Source of the DNA: Ciona savignyi
Lineage: Eukaryota > Chordata > Ascidiacea > Phlebobranchia > Cionidae
Assembly: GCA_000149265.1 (NCBI GenBank)
Contig: CH002592.1
Location: 544,850-608,849, forward strand
Length of the DNA: 64,000 bases
Reading direction: 5' to 3'
Position 1 is the stretch's first letter. Every line of letters starts with the position of its first letter. A program made the position numbers and the translations under genes. The notes under the pieces are model-generated. The model was not told the DNA's origin, searched no databases, and saw only the letters and a list, made by a program, of their open reading frames with translations. Positions 46,940 to 58,262 of the stretch are shown here, in pieces.

Positions 46940-47530
46940 CTCGAGAGATTTAACCACAGGTTAGCCTTTTTTAAAACCCCTTTTCGGGTGTCATCTCTAT
47001 ATATATTTTGCAAGTGGATTCTGTGGTTACATAATCGCAATTGGAAAATTCTCAAATGGTGTAAAGAGATTGTTTCTGCAAACCGAAACAAATGGACTTC
47101 CGAGTAAACTGTACAAACTGTATACCCATGTGTTTCTGAATTATGTTGTATTCACAATGGTAAAAAAACATTGAAGACCTAAATGTTAAGGTAAACTGTT
47201 TCCATTAGTTCTAAGGTATCGAATAACATAGAATGTCGACTAATAAATAAAATTTTTATACATTTTAGTGCCCGCAGGTATTTTCCTGGTGGAATTTACC
47301 CAAAAACTAAGAGATATTAAATCACGTGTGAACAACCATTTTTTTTAAAACCTTTTAAGTGTAGGGTATACTTTTTTTGCTTGCAGAAACAATCGGTTTC
47401 CCTGGCTACCTCATCAACCTTGGAACATCTTATACAAAACGAATTAACAATTGTTTCTGCAGGCAGAATCTAATCGGTTCCCGAGTTATCAAAATAAACT
47501 TAATATCCATGTATTCTAAATAGGGTATCT
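46940..47530 (+). repeat. two diverged units related to family X head
   Basis: TTTAACCACAGGTT...TTGTTTCTGCAAACCG (46950-47085) and AATCACGTGTGAACAACC...TTGCAGAAACAATCGG (47320-47395) echo the order of motifs in 31190-31320. Diverged. Confidence 0.4.
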
Positions 47531-48036
47531 AAGTTATAAATTTAAAATTTTAAATAATTTCTCGTGTTGCGATTTAAAGGTTCCCTTAGTCCCTTTCTTT
47601 ATTTTATTCACCAAAATTTTTCTGACAATATAAAGTGAATCTTTAACAGTTTCGAAATGTCGGCTGTAATAGAATAACCGGTGCCGAACATTCGCAAAAC
47701 GCCAGCCTTACTTTTGGGTCTTCCCCTTACGCAATATAACGAAAAACTTCCACCTGTATACCCTTTCACCAAGAAGGAACTTTTACCGTTTTTACCACTT
47801 TTTGGTAAGTTTGCGTTGACCTCGTTTGCTGCGAATACTGCTGGGTGTTGGACTAATAATGCGAATACTGGTTGGTGTTGGGGAAAAACAAACTATTACA
47901 AACTTGTTCAGTATAACATTTTTTACAAATTGGTATTTCTTTATGACGTCGTAGTATTCGTAATTACGTCATAATTAATACTTCATACTCTAATTACTTA
48001 ACTTAACCTTGCCTCGACACTTATTACCTGGTTAAA
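47531..48036. other. unassigned; short GCGAATACTG duplication
   Basis: GCGAATACTGCTGGGTGTTGG is duplicated imperfectly at 47832 and 47862. The frame at 47681-47974 has no recognisable family. Confidence 0.4.
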
Positions 48037-48044
48037 AAATCCTC

Positions 48045-48161
48045 TATTTTGTTTACCGAGCCATGTTTCGAACCCATGGTGGACTCGTTATCCGGACCGT
48101 TTTTGCATGGGATTAGGTTTATGTATCGGTCGCGTTAACCATTTGGCCACACGACCGTACT
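48045..48161 (-). mobile_element. tRNA-derived SINE (family S2)
   Basis: On the minus strand: A box TGGCCAAATGGTTAACGCG and B box GGGTTCGAAAC. It is flanked by AAAATCCT on both sides (48037-48044, 48162-48169). Same family as 49231-49344 and 55248-55362. Confidence 0.7.
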
Positions 48162-48185
48162 AAAATCCTGTATAACGATATAAAC

Positions 48186-48766
48186 CAGGGGTCGGCAACC
48201 TACGGTCCGCGGGCCACATCCGGCCCGTCAAGCAAAATCATCTGGCCCGAGACATCTAACTGAAGTATTATACAATACGGCCCACTGTGTCATCGGCAAT
48301 CTTAGATTTTAATGAATTTTAACAATCTATGCGGCAACCGGCAATAAAAAAAATGCGCCTGACCGTGTCTATTCAGAATGTGTGCGTGCAGACAAAGAAA
48401 ATGTTTTGAGAAAAAGCAATAAGTGTGTGTGTTTGTTGGCATGCGCATTAGTGAAGGAGAAGCAATCCAATTGTAATACTATGACATTATGACGTAATGA
48501 CACATATTATGACATGTAACATTATGACACACATACATCGTTTTTGCTATTTCATATGTGTTTGCATCGTGTTCTTTAATAACTAAAGTCCTGTACGATA
48601 GATAATACTAGGTAGTAAACATATATTTTTCTAATTGATTGTGCAATCTTGAAAAGTTATCAAAACGTAGAAAAGTTGATGTGGAGTTGAGAAATTTATT
48701 ACGGCCCGCCGAGATCATTTTGAGTTTGGTTTTGGCACGCGACTATGAAAAGGTTGCCGACCCCTG
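48186..48766 (+). mobile_element. hAT-type nonautonomous element (581 bp) with 8-bp target duplication
   Basis: Perfect 15-bp terminal inverted repeats CAGGGGTCGGCAACC / GGTTGCCGACCCCTG. An 8-bp duplication ATATAAAC lies at 48178-48185 and 48767-48774. Copy B of the LINE has the uninterrupted site CGATATAAACGG near 54610, so the insertion happened in copy A only. No transposase gene. Confidence 0.95.
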
Positions 48767-49230
48767 ATATAAACGGTCAAATACTAGTAAACGGCGCCCT
48801 CACACGACCAATAACAATAAAACGTGGCATCCGCCAGGGGTGCTCGTGCAGTATGTTCCTTGTCCTACTTGGAGCAGAAACCCTTACACGGAAAATAAAT
48901 AACAATTCCTCAATGATGCCCAACTTATTGAAGTTGCAAAATTAACTTTTGGCGACAATATAATTAGTGAAAAGATAAAAATACTTGGCCTTCACGTGAG
49001 CCTTACAGCCACGTGCACAAACGAATACTTAAACAAAATAACGCAGGTAATTTGAACCCTATTCTATAAACATAGAGACAGGAAACTAACATTAAAAGGG
49101 AGAGTTATGATTATAAACGCTCTCTTTTTCCGCAAGTCGTAAATATAGCATAGTATATAATAATTCCAAAATCCGTAAATAAACAAATTATTACATATAT
49201 TTTTTAATTTATTTGGCACCCAAGTAATAT

Positions 49231-49344
49231 TTTTTTTTCAACGAGACAAGCTTCGAACTCATGATGGGCTCGTCACCAGGACCGTTTTTGTATAAGAGTC
49301 GGTTATGTATCGGTCGGGTTAACCATTCGGCCACACGACCGTAC
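49231..49344 (-). mobile_element. complete tRNA-derived SINE (family S2) with 16-bp target duplication
   Basis: Minus-strand SINE: A box GTGGCCGAATGGTTAAC, B box GAGTTCGAAGC, short A-rich tail. It is flanked by perfect GGCACCCAAGTAATAT at 49215-49230 and 49345-49360, the mark of LINE-driven insertion. Confidence 0.9.
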
Positions 49345-49438
49345 GGCACCCAAGTAATATAGAAAAAATACCGAAAAAAAATAAATAATAGCGCCAACGT
49401 GCGGCGGAGAATTAAATGTTCCGGACAACAACCTTAAA

Positions 49439-49960
49439 ATGGAGGCAGCACGAGCTACTCGACTTCTTACGATCACCAAACTGACACCGGTAACGTCACC
49501 ATGGCATGAATGGCTACGCTACAACCTAGGTTCAACATTAAAATTAATAAACCCTAATCTTTATACCAATATGAGTCCCAACGCCAGCGCAGCGGAAACT
49601 ATATTTCTCCAAATTAAACGAATCGCGAGAATAATTAGCCAACAAAATTATGATTGGTCAACATCAAAACTAAGACCAATCTACGATATACTAATAAAAG
49701 AAAAAATGACTACAAAGGAAATAAAAATCAACAATATAATAATACCATGGCAACAGATCACGCTAAAAAGCAAAGGAGTCAAACCATTCTTTGATAATAT
49801 AGATGGAGACATCAGTTATAAAATCGCACATAAAGCGTTTTAGGCAACTGGATTAAAACGCATGCCAATAAAATTCATCAAAACGGCAATATAGCAATTA
49901 CCAACTGTAAGTTTTGTAAACTTCCGACGGATAGTTTCAATCATAACTTAGTAGAATGCG
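49439..49960 (+). pseudogene. L1/Tx1-like ORF2 C-terminal region, copy A
   Basis: A 134-codon open frame with LTPVTSPWHEWLRYNLGS and FLQIKRIARIISQQNYDW, followed after a stop by a Cys/His knuckle NCKFCKLPTDSFNHNLVECG. Nearly the same as 55457-55980 in copy B. The first ATG is internal to the original protein. Confidence 0.75.
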
Positions 49961-50245
49961 GAACCATAAATAAAGTTAAAAAGAATATCGAGCGAATTCA
50001 TAACCATATGTGTAAGGATAAAATATTTCTGAACGAAGGGATAATGTTATATAATAACACAATAAATATCATTTTACTTAAACTCGCCAATGTTTTAAAA
50101 AACGAAATAAAAAAAATTAAAACGCTACTAGATTAATACGAAAAAAAAAAAAATTTTTGAAAAGACAACGTAATCAAACGGGAGAAGAATTAATTCGACA
50201 ACGATTCAATCTACGAGATACATCACGTATTAAAAAACCCTCAAC

Positions 50246-50665
50246 TTGGATTAAAACTTTAAGAATTGTTAGATAACATGACCCACATATGTAAAAACAG
50301 AAACTTATGTACTAAGCCCATGGGAAATTCCTCGAAGCCATCAAAAACTAAATCGGGCTGTTTTAGGAATTTAACTTCAATTTAATACAGCACTTGAAGA
50401 AAAAGCTTTAATTTAAAACATTTGTGATGAATCCTTTGTAAATCTAACACGATTGTTCTTTTTTTACCTACACCTGGAGAAGAAGTTTGGTTTGATAACT
50501 TTGAGACCCATGCGTTTATGCTTGCAGAAACAAAAACTACATACTCAGTGTATAAGATAAAAAATGTGGTTAGGGACCCTGTAGCAGTAGCATGAATATA
50601 TGGCATACCACATGTGTTTTACAAATAGTGGTGGTAAAACACGTGGTTGACACTCTCTAGTTTAT
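50246..50665 (-). repeat. dispersed repeat family X, inverted copy
   Basis: About 410 bp matching the reverse complement of 31190-31600, joined directly to the end of LINE copy A. Confidence 0.8.
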
Positions 50666-52947
50666 TTTATCCACCTACAATTTTCCTTACAATATAAAGT
50701 GAATAATCTTTAAGGATTTCTTTAAACTATCGGCATTTCTTTAAAGTATCGGTAAACATTCCCAAAACGGCAGTTACACTAACGGAAATTTCTGACGAAA
50801 TATAACTAGAAACTTCTACTGTAGAATTAACCATAGTAGTTAAAACTAGCAGAAGATTTCACATAACTAGTTTCAGTGGAATTTAGTAAATGGGGATTTC
50901 CCGGAAAATAGTTATAGTTTTGGGGGATAAGCATTTTTTTTCGCATTTGAATTTTATACTTATTTTAGTTTCGTGTTTCCATCTCAGTCGTATGCGTAAT
51001 AAGTTGGTATTCATTATTGGTGAGGTTTATTCCATTTCGGGGGATTTTCGGCATTCGAGCTTGGAATATTGCTTGCACATTATTAGTTACAACCATAATA
51101 TACATCTCTCTTTATCCAAAAACTTGGCAAACCAGTTGCCTAAAAACGTGACGTGACAATCCAGTTGGGTCCGTGGCCCCAAAAAAGAATGAAAAGTCGG
51201 TTGTTACATTAGACAAGATAAGAGATCGCAAGATTATTGGTTTTACTAATTTAAATAATATTTTAAGAGGTCTATTATGTAATTGCAAGCCAATATCATA
51301 ATTTGGCGGGTTATTACTTTCTAATACTTTACCGTTCACATTAAAAAAACAGAAATATTATATTTTATATTATGTGTACCTTAACTGGGCTTTAAATCAA
51401 GATTGTAATTGAACAGTCAGTGTTCATCTTTCTGTGTGACGCAGTGTCTCATGCCAAACATTGTCCTTCACACCTGTCCCACAAATACATATGAAAAGGG
51501 GGAATACCATGAACACCGATGAGCAAAATATGAGTCCAATATAAAAATCATCGAGTTATTTTCAAATAAATCTTGCTCACTCGAATTGCTTAGACGCTTT
51601 GGCACTAAAATGGCGGGAATTCATGTAGGAGAGTATTTTCCCTTTCTATTCAATAGAAACTGGTTTCACATAACGGGGGTGTCACTTGGAATCATGCAAC
51701 AGGAAGCCTTTTACATTTTTTAACAAATTAAAATTGATGCTTGGGTAGTTTTTCTCTAATAAAACTAGTTTTTTTCAACAAATTAGCGGGGAATGCACAA
51801 CCATCACCTTTGTGTCAGTAAGCATTATTAGAATAACTTTACAACTAAACGAGAACATAGATTTGAAATGTAGCACATGCTGCTTTCAAACACTTCATTG
51901 TTAGTATATCAATCATTTAACCACCATGGCTACGATGGTATGTCAGATCCCGCTGTGCATAGTGATTAATTTATTGGTCATACACCATCTTAAGGTATTG
52001 GCACAATTGGTTCTGCACCAACTTCGCAGTTTGTCATTGTTAATTAGGTACTTCATGTCGTCATCACTGATTTCCCACGCATAATATACAGCAATAGGCG
52101 GTGATGGTTCCGAATAACCTGTAATAAATCCACAAATCGTCATTATTCATTATGTGCTTCACGTGTTTATATCACTAACTCCTCTTTTACCCTTTATGTT
52201 GAGTGAGGCCTATTTAAAGAAAGATGGTAGATGGTAAAACACGTAGTTTTAAAAAGCATAACTTTTATCAAGTAATATTAAGTTATCGGGGGCATCTAGC
52301 CGTGAAGAATTATTCATATTTTGCCGTATTCATCTTATGACCGAATTATTCATCGACCATTGTCCATAAGGTGGATGTGGTTGTATATTATCAACAATAA
52401 AAACAAACCGACCTTTCGTGAAGTTGTGGAATTGCGGTTTGTCGGAGTCACTTTGGGCTAATAAATAGGACATTGTAAGGACGATCTAGTGTCTCCAATA
52501 GGCACGAAATAAACTCCTTAAATACTCCCAGAAGTATGAGGTAATGTAACGATTGTGGATAAGGTGCTCTGAGGTTTACTTTGTGAGTGCTTTATTTCTC
52601 TTAACTGTTCCAACATACTAAGGTATTTTGTTCATATCAATACATCAAAATATTTTTTTATCAAATTACAAGTATGGCTTTGAGAATTTTTTTCAACCAT
52701 TCTTGCTGTGGCTAACATAACAAATATTTTGGTAAACTTTATTGTCTTTATTGTCTAAGCAGACAGAATAATTTATTGTGTTTAACGTGAAATCTATCAA
52801 TCTTCAAACAGAGATTGCATTAGGACTATATTGGAACTCAGAGACGGACACGATATGGTTTAAAACCAAACCAAAAAAGACCACAAAAGACTTGAAATTC
52901 TTTCATCTATAAATTATGACGATCTTTCGGGTTTTGAAGCGGCTTTC
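50666..52947. other. 2.3 kb without recognised genes
   Basis: An open frame on the minus strand (52143-51943) has protein-like composition (WEISDDDMKYLINNDKLRSW) but no recognised family or clear splice sites. The rest is AT-rich and unassigned. Confidence 0.4.
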
Positions 52948-53316
52948 ATGCAACAAGTTAAAGTTATTTATACCGCTTTCGCTAAAACGCTGCATACGTA
53001 CCTGGACCCAATCGTAGTAGTCAATCTTTTTCGAGTAAAGATTCATGGCGAAGAGATTTCTCACCCCTGTTATATGAGGCTAAACACCCAACTCATCGTC
53101 CCAAGAAACAGGAAAGTTACAAATATATTGGTCAATCACTTCCATGTGAAATCTGATCAATCTGGTCGTGAATACGTACTTTCCTCACTCAGAGAAAGAT
53201 ACCAGATTGGTAAAGTGTACACATCGACTGTCTATCTTGTCGCAAATGTAATACACTATCGGCTGTGCAAAAATGGTTTATTTTTCGCAGAACAGAATCA
53301 CAGAAAAAATATCTAG
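52948..53316 (+). mobile_element. BEL/Pao integrase fossil (N-terminal part)
   Basis: The frame contains HPCYMRLNTQLIVPRNRKVT, LVNHFHVKSDQSGREYVLSS and VANVIHYRLCKNG, matching the zinc-binding N-terminus of BEL/Pao integrase. No LTR was identified nearby. Broken and isolated. Confidence 0.7.
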
Positions 53317-53324
53317 TGGGTTCG

Positions 53325-53545
53325 TTTGTCTATAGCCTTTTTGACAAAGGACTGCACCTTTAAAACTGTTAGCTAGCTGGTCGGTTGTGTCCTTGGGCAA
53401 GGCACAAAACGGACATTGTTTGAAGCGATGGAACAAAGCGATTTCACCAAATTCAAGGAACGTTTTAATCATGCACAAAACCGGTAACCCGACCTTGGAA
53501 ACGTGTTAATTTGACATTGCCCGTGTGTGTTTGGGGATTATCTAG
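53325..53545 (+). mobile_element. tRNA-derived SINE (family S1), partial
   Basis: Plus orientation. Core TGTCCTTGGGCAAGGCAC, then AACGGACATTGTTTGAA, ATTCAAGGAACGT, ACCGGTAACCCGAC and GCCCGTGTGTG. Diverged and lacking the (ATCCT)n tail. Adjoins the BEL integrase fossil. Confidence 0.7.
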
Positions 53546-53912
53546 TATATCTGCAGCGACCCATCAATTATTCCCAAACGCCACCACCCTCGTCTATGTC
53601 TCGTCATTTACTAAATATTTTTAAAGTCAAACAAATTAACGACACACGAGTCGGTTATAACGGATAAGCGAAATAAACATAAAACAAACCAAAAAGGGCA
53701 ACACTAGGTAGTATAAAGAACGCTACACCACTTCCCTTTGTCATTTTTTTTATTATTTTTTATGCTCCTATTTGTAACATCGACTGTCGTGCGCGTCCAG
53801 ATAATAACTATACAGTCGTTTCCCAATAACAGAGGCGTATACCAGTGAATGGGCCACCCAAAACCAAAACATCTTGGAAGGTAAACGAGGGTAAAGTGGG
53901 AAAGTTAGTAAA
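53546..53912 (-). other. probable 3' end of the gypsy fossil, LTR not resolved
   Basis: Lies on the 3' side of the minus-strand gypsy sequence. On the minus strand TGTTATTGGGAAACG (from ~53833) could begin an LTR, but no partner repeat was found. Confidence 0.3.
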
Positions 53913-54565
53913 ACTAGGAGTTTGATGACAAAAACGTATACTCGCGTAGGTGTAGGTATAGGGTGAGATTCAGGGTAACTTGGAGACTTCCTTCCTAAAG
54001 GTTTGTTTCATACATGGAAGAAAAGCGTGCGGGTCTATGTATAACGCGTACGACACGTGTTCGTCTGGATTGGTATGTAATTGTGTGCTGCGTGTTTGCG
54101 GGAGACTGGTACTTTCCTGGGTCGATGTCGACTGACGTAGCATTCAACGTTGGGTAAGGGTCAGCGACTTCTGTGATATCGAATAACGCTGGTTTTAGAC
54201 GATCGATGTAGTTGTGTGTGTAACGAACTCAATGATGAAATACTTGTCGGAACTGTAAATGACGCGAAAAGGTCCGTCTTACGGACACTGCAGTGATCGC
54301 CTGACTTTGTCCACACGTACAAATAATGTGAACACGTCAATAATTGTAGGGTAATGTTAAATGTAGTTTCGCAAGGGGCTCGAGTTAGAATTGGTCGCAG
54401 GTTTTTCATTCGGTATCGTAGCTCGTTTAAGGACGTTCCGGGTTAATCTGGACCTCCGTCGGTTCAAATAAATGTCCGAGAAAACGGAGTGCGTGCCGTA
54501 CATGTGTTTCGCAATGAACAAACCAAGATCACGTTTAAAAGCAGCTCTCAAACCGAGCATGATCC
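53913..54565 (-). mobile_element. Ty3/gypsy fossil, integrase C-terminal segment, copy 1
   Basis: About 650 bp colinear with 56488-57140 at roughly 90% identity by eye. On the minus strand it matches the tail of Ty3/gypsy integrase. Broken, with several breaks. It ends abruptly where LINE copy B begins. Confidence 0.7.
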
Positions 54566-55247
54566 CAATGTAACCATTTGGCCACACGACCTTACTAAAA
54601 ATCCTGTATAACGATATAAACGGTTAAATACTCGTAAATGGCGCCATCACACGACCAATAACAATAAAACGTGGCATCCGCCAGAGGTGCTCGTGCAGTA
54701 TGGTCCTTTCCTACTTGGAGCAGAAACCCTTACACGGAAAATAAATAACAATTCAAAAATCAAAGGAATAAAACTTGGTCCTATAACAATTAAAACAGAA
54801 CAATATGCGGACGACATCACCCTTTTTCTATCAAACAAATAATCGCTAAATGAAGCAATGAGAGAATTAAAAACCTACGAAACAATATCCGGACAAAAAA
54901 TTAACGCAAATACAACCCAAATAACCTCAATGATGCCCAACTTATTGAAGTTGCAAAATTAACTTTTGGCGACGATATAATTAGTGAAAAGATAAAAATA
55001 CTTGGCCTCCGCGTGAGGCTTACAGCCACGTGCACAAACGAATACTTAAACAAAATAACGCAGGTAATTAGAATCCTTGTCTATAAACATAGAGACAGGA
55101 AACTAACATTAAAAGGGAGAGTTATGATTATAAACGCTCTCTTTTTCCGCAAGTCCTAAATATAGCATAGTATATAATAATTCCAAAATCCGTAAATAAA
55201 CAAATTATTACATATATTTTTAAATTTATTTGGCACCCAAGTAATAT

Positions 55248-55362
55248 TTTTTTTTCAACGAGACAAGCTTCGAACCCATGATGGGCTCGTCACCAGGACC
55301 GTTTTTGTATAAGAGTCGGTATATGTATCGGTCGCGTTAACCATTCGGCCACATGACCGTAC
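55248..55362 (-). mobile_element. tRNA-derived SINE (family S2) with 16-bp target duplication, copy B
   Basis: Same site and same duplication GGCACCCAAGTAATAT (55232-55247 and 55363-55378) as 49231-49344 in copy A. It was therefore present before the two LINE copies separated. Confidence 0.9.
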
Positions 55363-55456
55363 GGCACCCAAGTAATATAGAAAAAATTCCGAAAAAAAAT
55401 AAATAATAGCGCCAACGTGCGGCGGAGAATTAAATGTTCCGGACAACAACCTTAAA

Positions 55457-55982
55457 ATGGAGGCAGCACGAGCTACTCGACTTCTTACGATCACCAAACT
55501 GACACCGGTAACGTCACCATGGCATGAATGGCTACGCTACAACCTAGGTTCAACAATAAAATTAATAAACCCTAATCTTTATACCAATATGAGTCCCAAC
55601 GCCAGCGAAGCGGAAACCATATTTCTGCAAATTAAACGAATCGCGAGAATAATTAGCTATCAAAATTATGATTGGTCAACATCAAAACTAAGACCAATCT
55701 ACGATATACTAATAAAAGAAAAAATGACTACAAAGGAAATAAAAGTCAACAATATAATATTACCATGGCAACAGATCACGCTAACAAGCAAAGGAGTCAA
55801 ACCATTCTTCGATAATACAGATGGAGACATCAGTTATAACATCGCACATAAAGCGTTTTTTTAGGCAACTGGATTAAAACGCATACCAATATAATTCATC
55901 AAAACGGCAATATAGCAATTACCAACTGTAAGTTTTGTAAACTTACGACGGATAGTATCAATCATATCTTAGTAGAATGCGG
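55457..55982 (+). pseudogene. L1/Tx1-like ORF2 C-terminal region, copy B
   Basis: A 135-codon open frame differing from copy A by few residues (for example YQNYDW versus QQNYDW). A stop separates it from the Cys/His knuckle. Such zinc knuckles at the end of LINE ORF2 bind nucleic acid during target-primed reverse transcription. Confidence 0.75.
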
Positions 55983-56487
55983 AATCATAAATAAAATTTA
56001 TAAAAATACCGAGCAAACTCATAACCGAATGTGTAAGGATAAAATATTTCTGAACGAAGGGATAATGTTATATAATAACACAATGAATATCATTTCACTT
56101 AAACTCGCCAATATTTTAAAACACGAAATAATAAAAATGAAAACGCTACTAGATATTAAAAATAAATACCTATGGAATAATAATGTATTCATACGAAAAA
56201 TACTCTGGGTCATTAATACCAATATAAAAAAAATGTGAAAAGACAAGGTAATCAAACAGGAGAAGACTTAATTAGACAACGATTCAATCTACGAAATACA
56301 TCACGTATTAAATAAACCCTCAACTCCTTTCCTTTTGAATTCTTTTTTTACAACAATATATATGGCAATATTCTAGGTAGCCTAACCGGTTATAAATAAT
56401 GTAATAATGCAATTGTGTACGCTCAATTTAATATGCCGATGTAATATGTAACATGTGCCCATGTACTATGTCGCGTTATTAAAACAA

Positions 56488-57976
56488 AAAAAACTAGGAG
56501 TTTGGTGACAAAAACGAATACTTGCGTAGGTGTAGGTATAGGGTGAGATTCAGGGTAACTTGGAAACTTACTTCCTAAAGGTTTGTTTCATACATGGAAA
56601 AGTGTGGGGATCTATGTATAACGCGCCCGACACGTGTTCGTCTGGATTGGTGTGTAATTGTGTGCTGCGGGTTTGCGGGAGACTGATACTTTCTTGGGTC
56701 GATGCCGACTGACGTGGCATTCAATCCTGGGTAAGGGGTCAGCAACTTCGGTGATATCGAATAACGCTGGTTTTAGGCGATCGATGTAGTCGTGTGTGTA
56801 ACGAAATCTATGGTGAAATACTTGTCGGAACTGTAAATGACGCGAAAAGGTCCGTCTTAAGGGCACTGCAGTGATCGCCTGACTTTGTCCATGTACAAAC
56901 ACATGTGAACACGTCAATAGTTGTACGGTAATGTTAAATAGAGTTTCGCAAGGGGGTCGAGTTGGAATTGGTCGCAGGGTGTCCATTCAGTATTGTAGCT
57001 CGTTTAAGGACGTTCAGGGGTAAATCTGGACCTCCGTCGGTTCAAATAAATGTCCGAGCAAACGAAGTGGGTGCTGTACACCAGTTTCGCAATGAACAAA
57101 CCAAGATTACGTTTGAATGCGGCTCATAAACCGAGCATGATCTAAGGTAAAACGCCTAGTCAGCCGTTGCGGCTTTGACGAGCCATTAAGGTCGGAATGA
57201 GGGTGCGAAAAACCTAACTGCTGCCCCATTGCTCCTAGGGTGATATATAGAATGTGGTATGTATAAGTTTGGCTTCAAGAAATGGTGATCGCGCCACATT
57301 TCTCCTGGGATGCTAGGTGAATTGTGGGCCTCTGTTCAACACAATCCGACAGGGGACGCCAAATTTGCTGATGTATCCCAGGCAAAATTTGCGGCCAAAT
57401 GTTTTGGATCACACGTTGCCCATTCTGTGTAATCTACCTCAGTGTCGTCTCTCGAAAGCTTCGCTCTCTGTGGCTTGAGGTCGACGAGTGGTTGGTTTCG
57501 CGTTCGTCGGGGTCAAAAGGGGGTGTTTGCGGCTGTGAAAGGCAATCGGCGGTAACGGTATCGCTGCTACCCATCAGGTATTTAAGCCGACATGCAAACT
57601 CGCTTATATAATTCAAAGGGCGAGACTCTGTCTCCGAGAACACTTTCGATGCGAGTTTGCAGTGCGGAGACAATTGGGCTTTGGTCTGTAAGGATGAATG
57701 GTAATAGCGGAAATGGATAGCGGAAGGGAACACATTTCAAAGGTTAAGTTGGCGGTAATCGACTGTCACTCGGTAAGAGTCGTCTGATTTTTCACTAGGT
57801 GTTAAGGCGACACGTAGCTAGTGTTGGATGTACGTAAGATGCTTTGGTCGATAAGTGTAAAGACCTCCTTTTTAGCTGCTGATAGCTTGACTGGCCCCAT
57901 CTTTGAATCCGCAGACGCCGTGGGCCCCTTGTTGTTTCGAGATCGTGAACTACTCTTTGAAACCAAACTTATCAAA
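56488..57976 (-). mobile_element. Ty3/gypsy pol fossil (RT end, RNase H, integrase)
   Basis: On the minus strand the parts run from high to low coordinates: an RT-entry piece (SILRTSNTSYVSP, 57840-57810), RNase H end (LNYISEFACRLKYL and VTADCLSQPQTP, 57620-57530), and integrase tail (56980-56600, IDRLKPALFDI). Order and motifs identify Ty3/gypsy. Broken throughout, many breaks. The 56488-57140 part duplicates 53913-54565. The other half of the element lies beyond the Harbinger insertion. Confidence 0.8.
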
Positions 57977-58262
57977 AAGCCCATTACATGGCGCTTTAAA
58001 ATGGAATCGAATCTATTTCGCCAATCCGTTCTCTCGTTTTGCGCGAAAAGAAAAAGGCAGAACGGATTTGAGATGTCATGTTTCCAATCCGATAAAAGGA
58101 GCGGTTTTCTGGAACGGATTGGGATTGAATTTAGGCTTAAGAATTTTGCAAACTTGTAAAACTTTAGTTTAGAGTAATTTAGCAAGTCTGTACCATCTCA
58201 AAAACTCTTAAATCAAAAGTTGTAGGACTAAATCATAACTTTTTGTGCACCAGAGTATTAAG

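Larger units (their letters stand above)
48162..50245 (+). mobile_element. L1/Tx1-like LINE 3' part, copy A
   Basis: Parallel to copy B (54600-56320), very similar by eye. Contains an RT segment (TIKRGIRQGCSCSM, 48820-48860), the post-RT region, an S2 SINE (49231-49344), a C-terminal frame (49439-49843) and a CKFC...HNLVEC knuckle (49910-49960). An exact 171-bp, in-frame deletion relative to copy B at 48908/48909 removes the YADD box. A hAT element interrupts it at 48186-48766. The 5' part is missing and the right end is cut by family X. Dead. Confidence 0.8.
54572..56487 (+). mobile_element. L1/Tx1-like LINE 3' part, copy B
   Basis: RT segment with TIKRGIRQ (54670) and the catalytic box QYADDITLFLS (54801-54833), a SGQKINANTTQ segment, the post-RT part (RKLTLKGRVMIINALFF, ~55097), an S2 SINE (55248-55362), the C-terminal frame (55457-55864) and a CKF...HILVEC knuckle (55928-55982). 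Ends in an A-rich tail near 56475-56487. It begins inside the end of an S2 SINE (54572). Stops and shifts disrupt the RT, so it is dead. Unlike copy A it retains YADD and lacks the hAT insertion. Confidence 0.8.

Noticed and set aside
47681-47974. 97-codon open frame as a gene
   Set aside because: Contains a local duplication (GCGAATACTG) and no family resemblance; likely chance.
48045-48161. tRNA gene on the minus strand
   Set aside because: The sequence recurs at 49231 and 55248 with target duplications and A-rich tail, so it is a SINE.
51943-52143. 66-codon minus-strand frame as a host exon
   Set aside because: Composition is protein-like, but acceptor and donor sites are not clear and no family is recognised.
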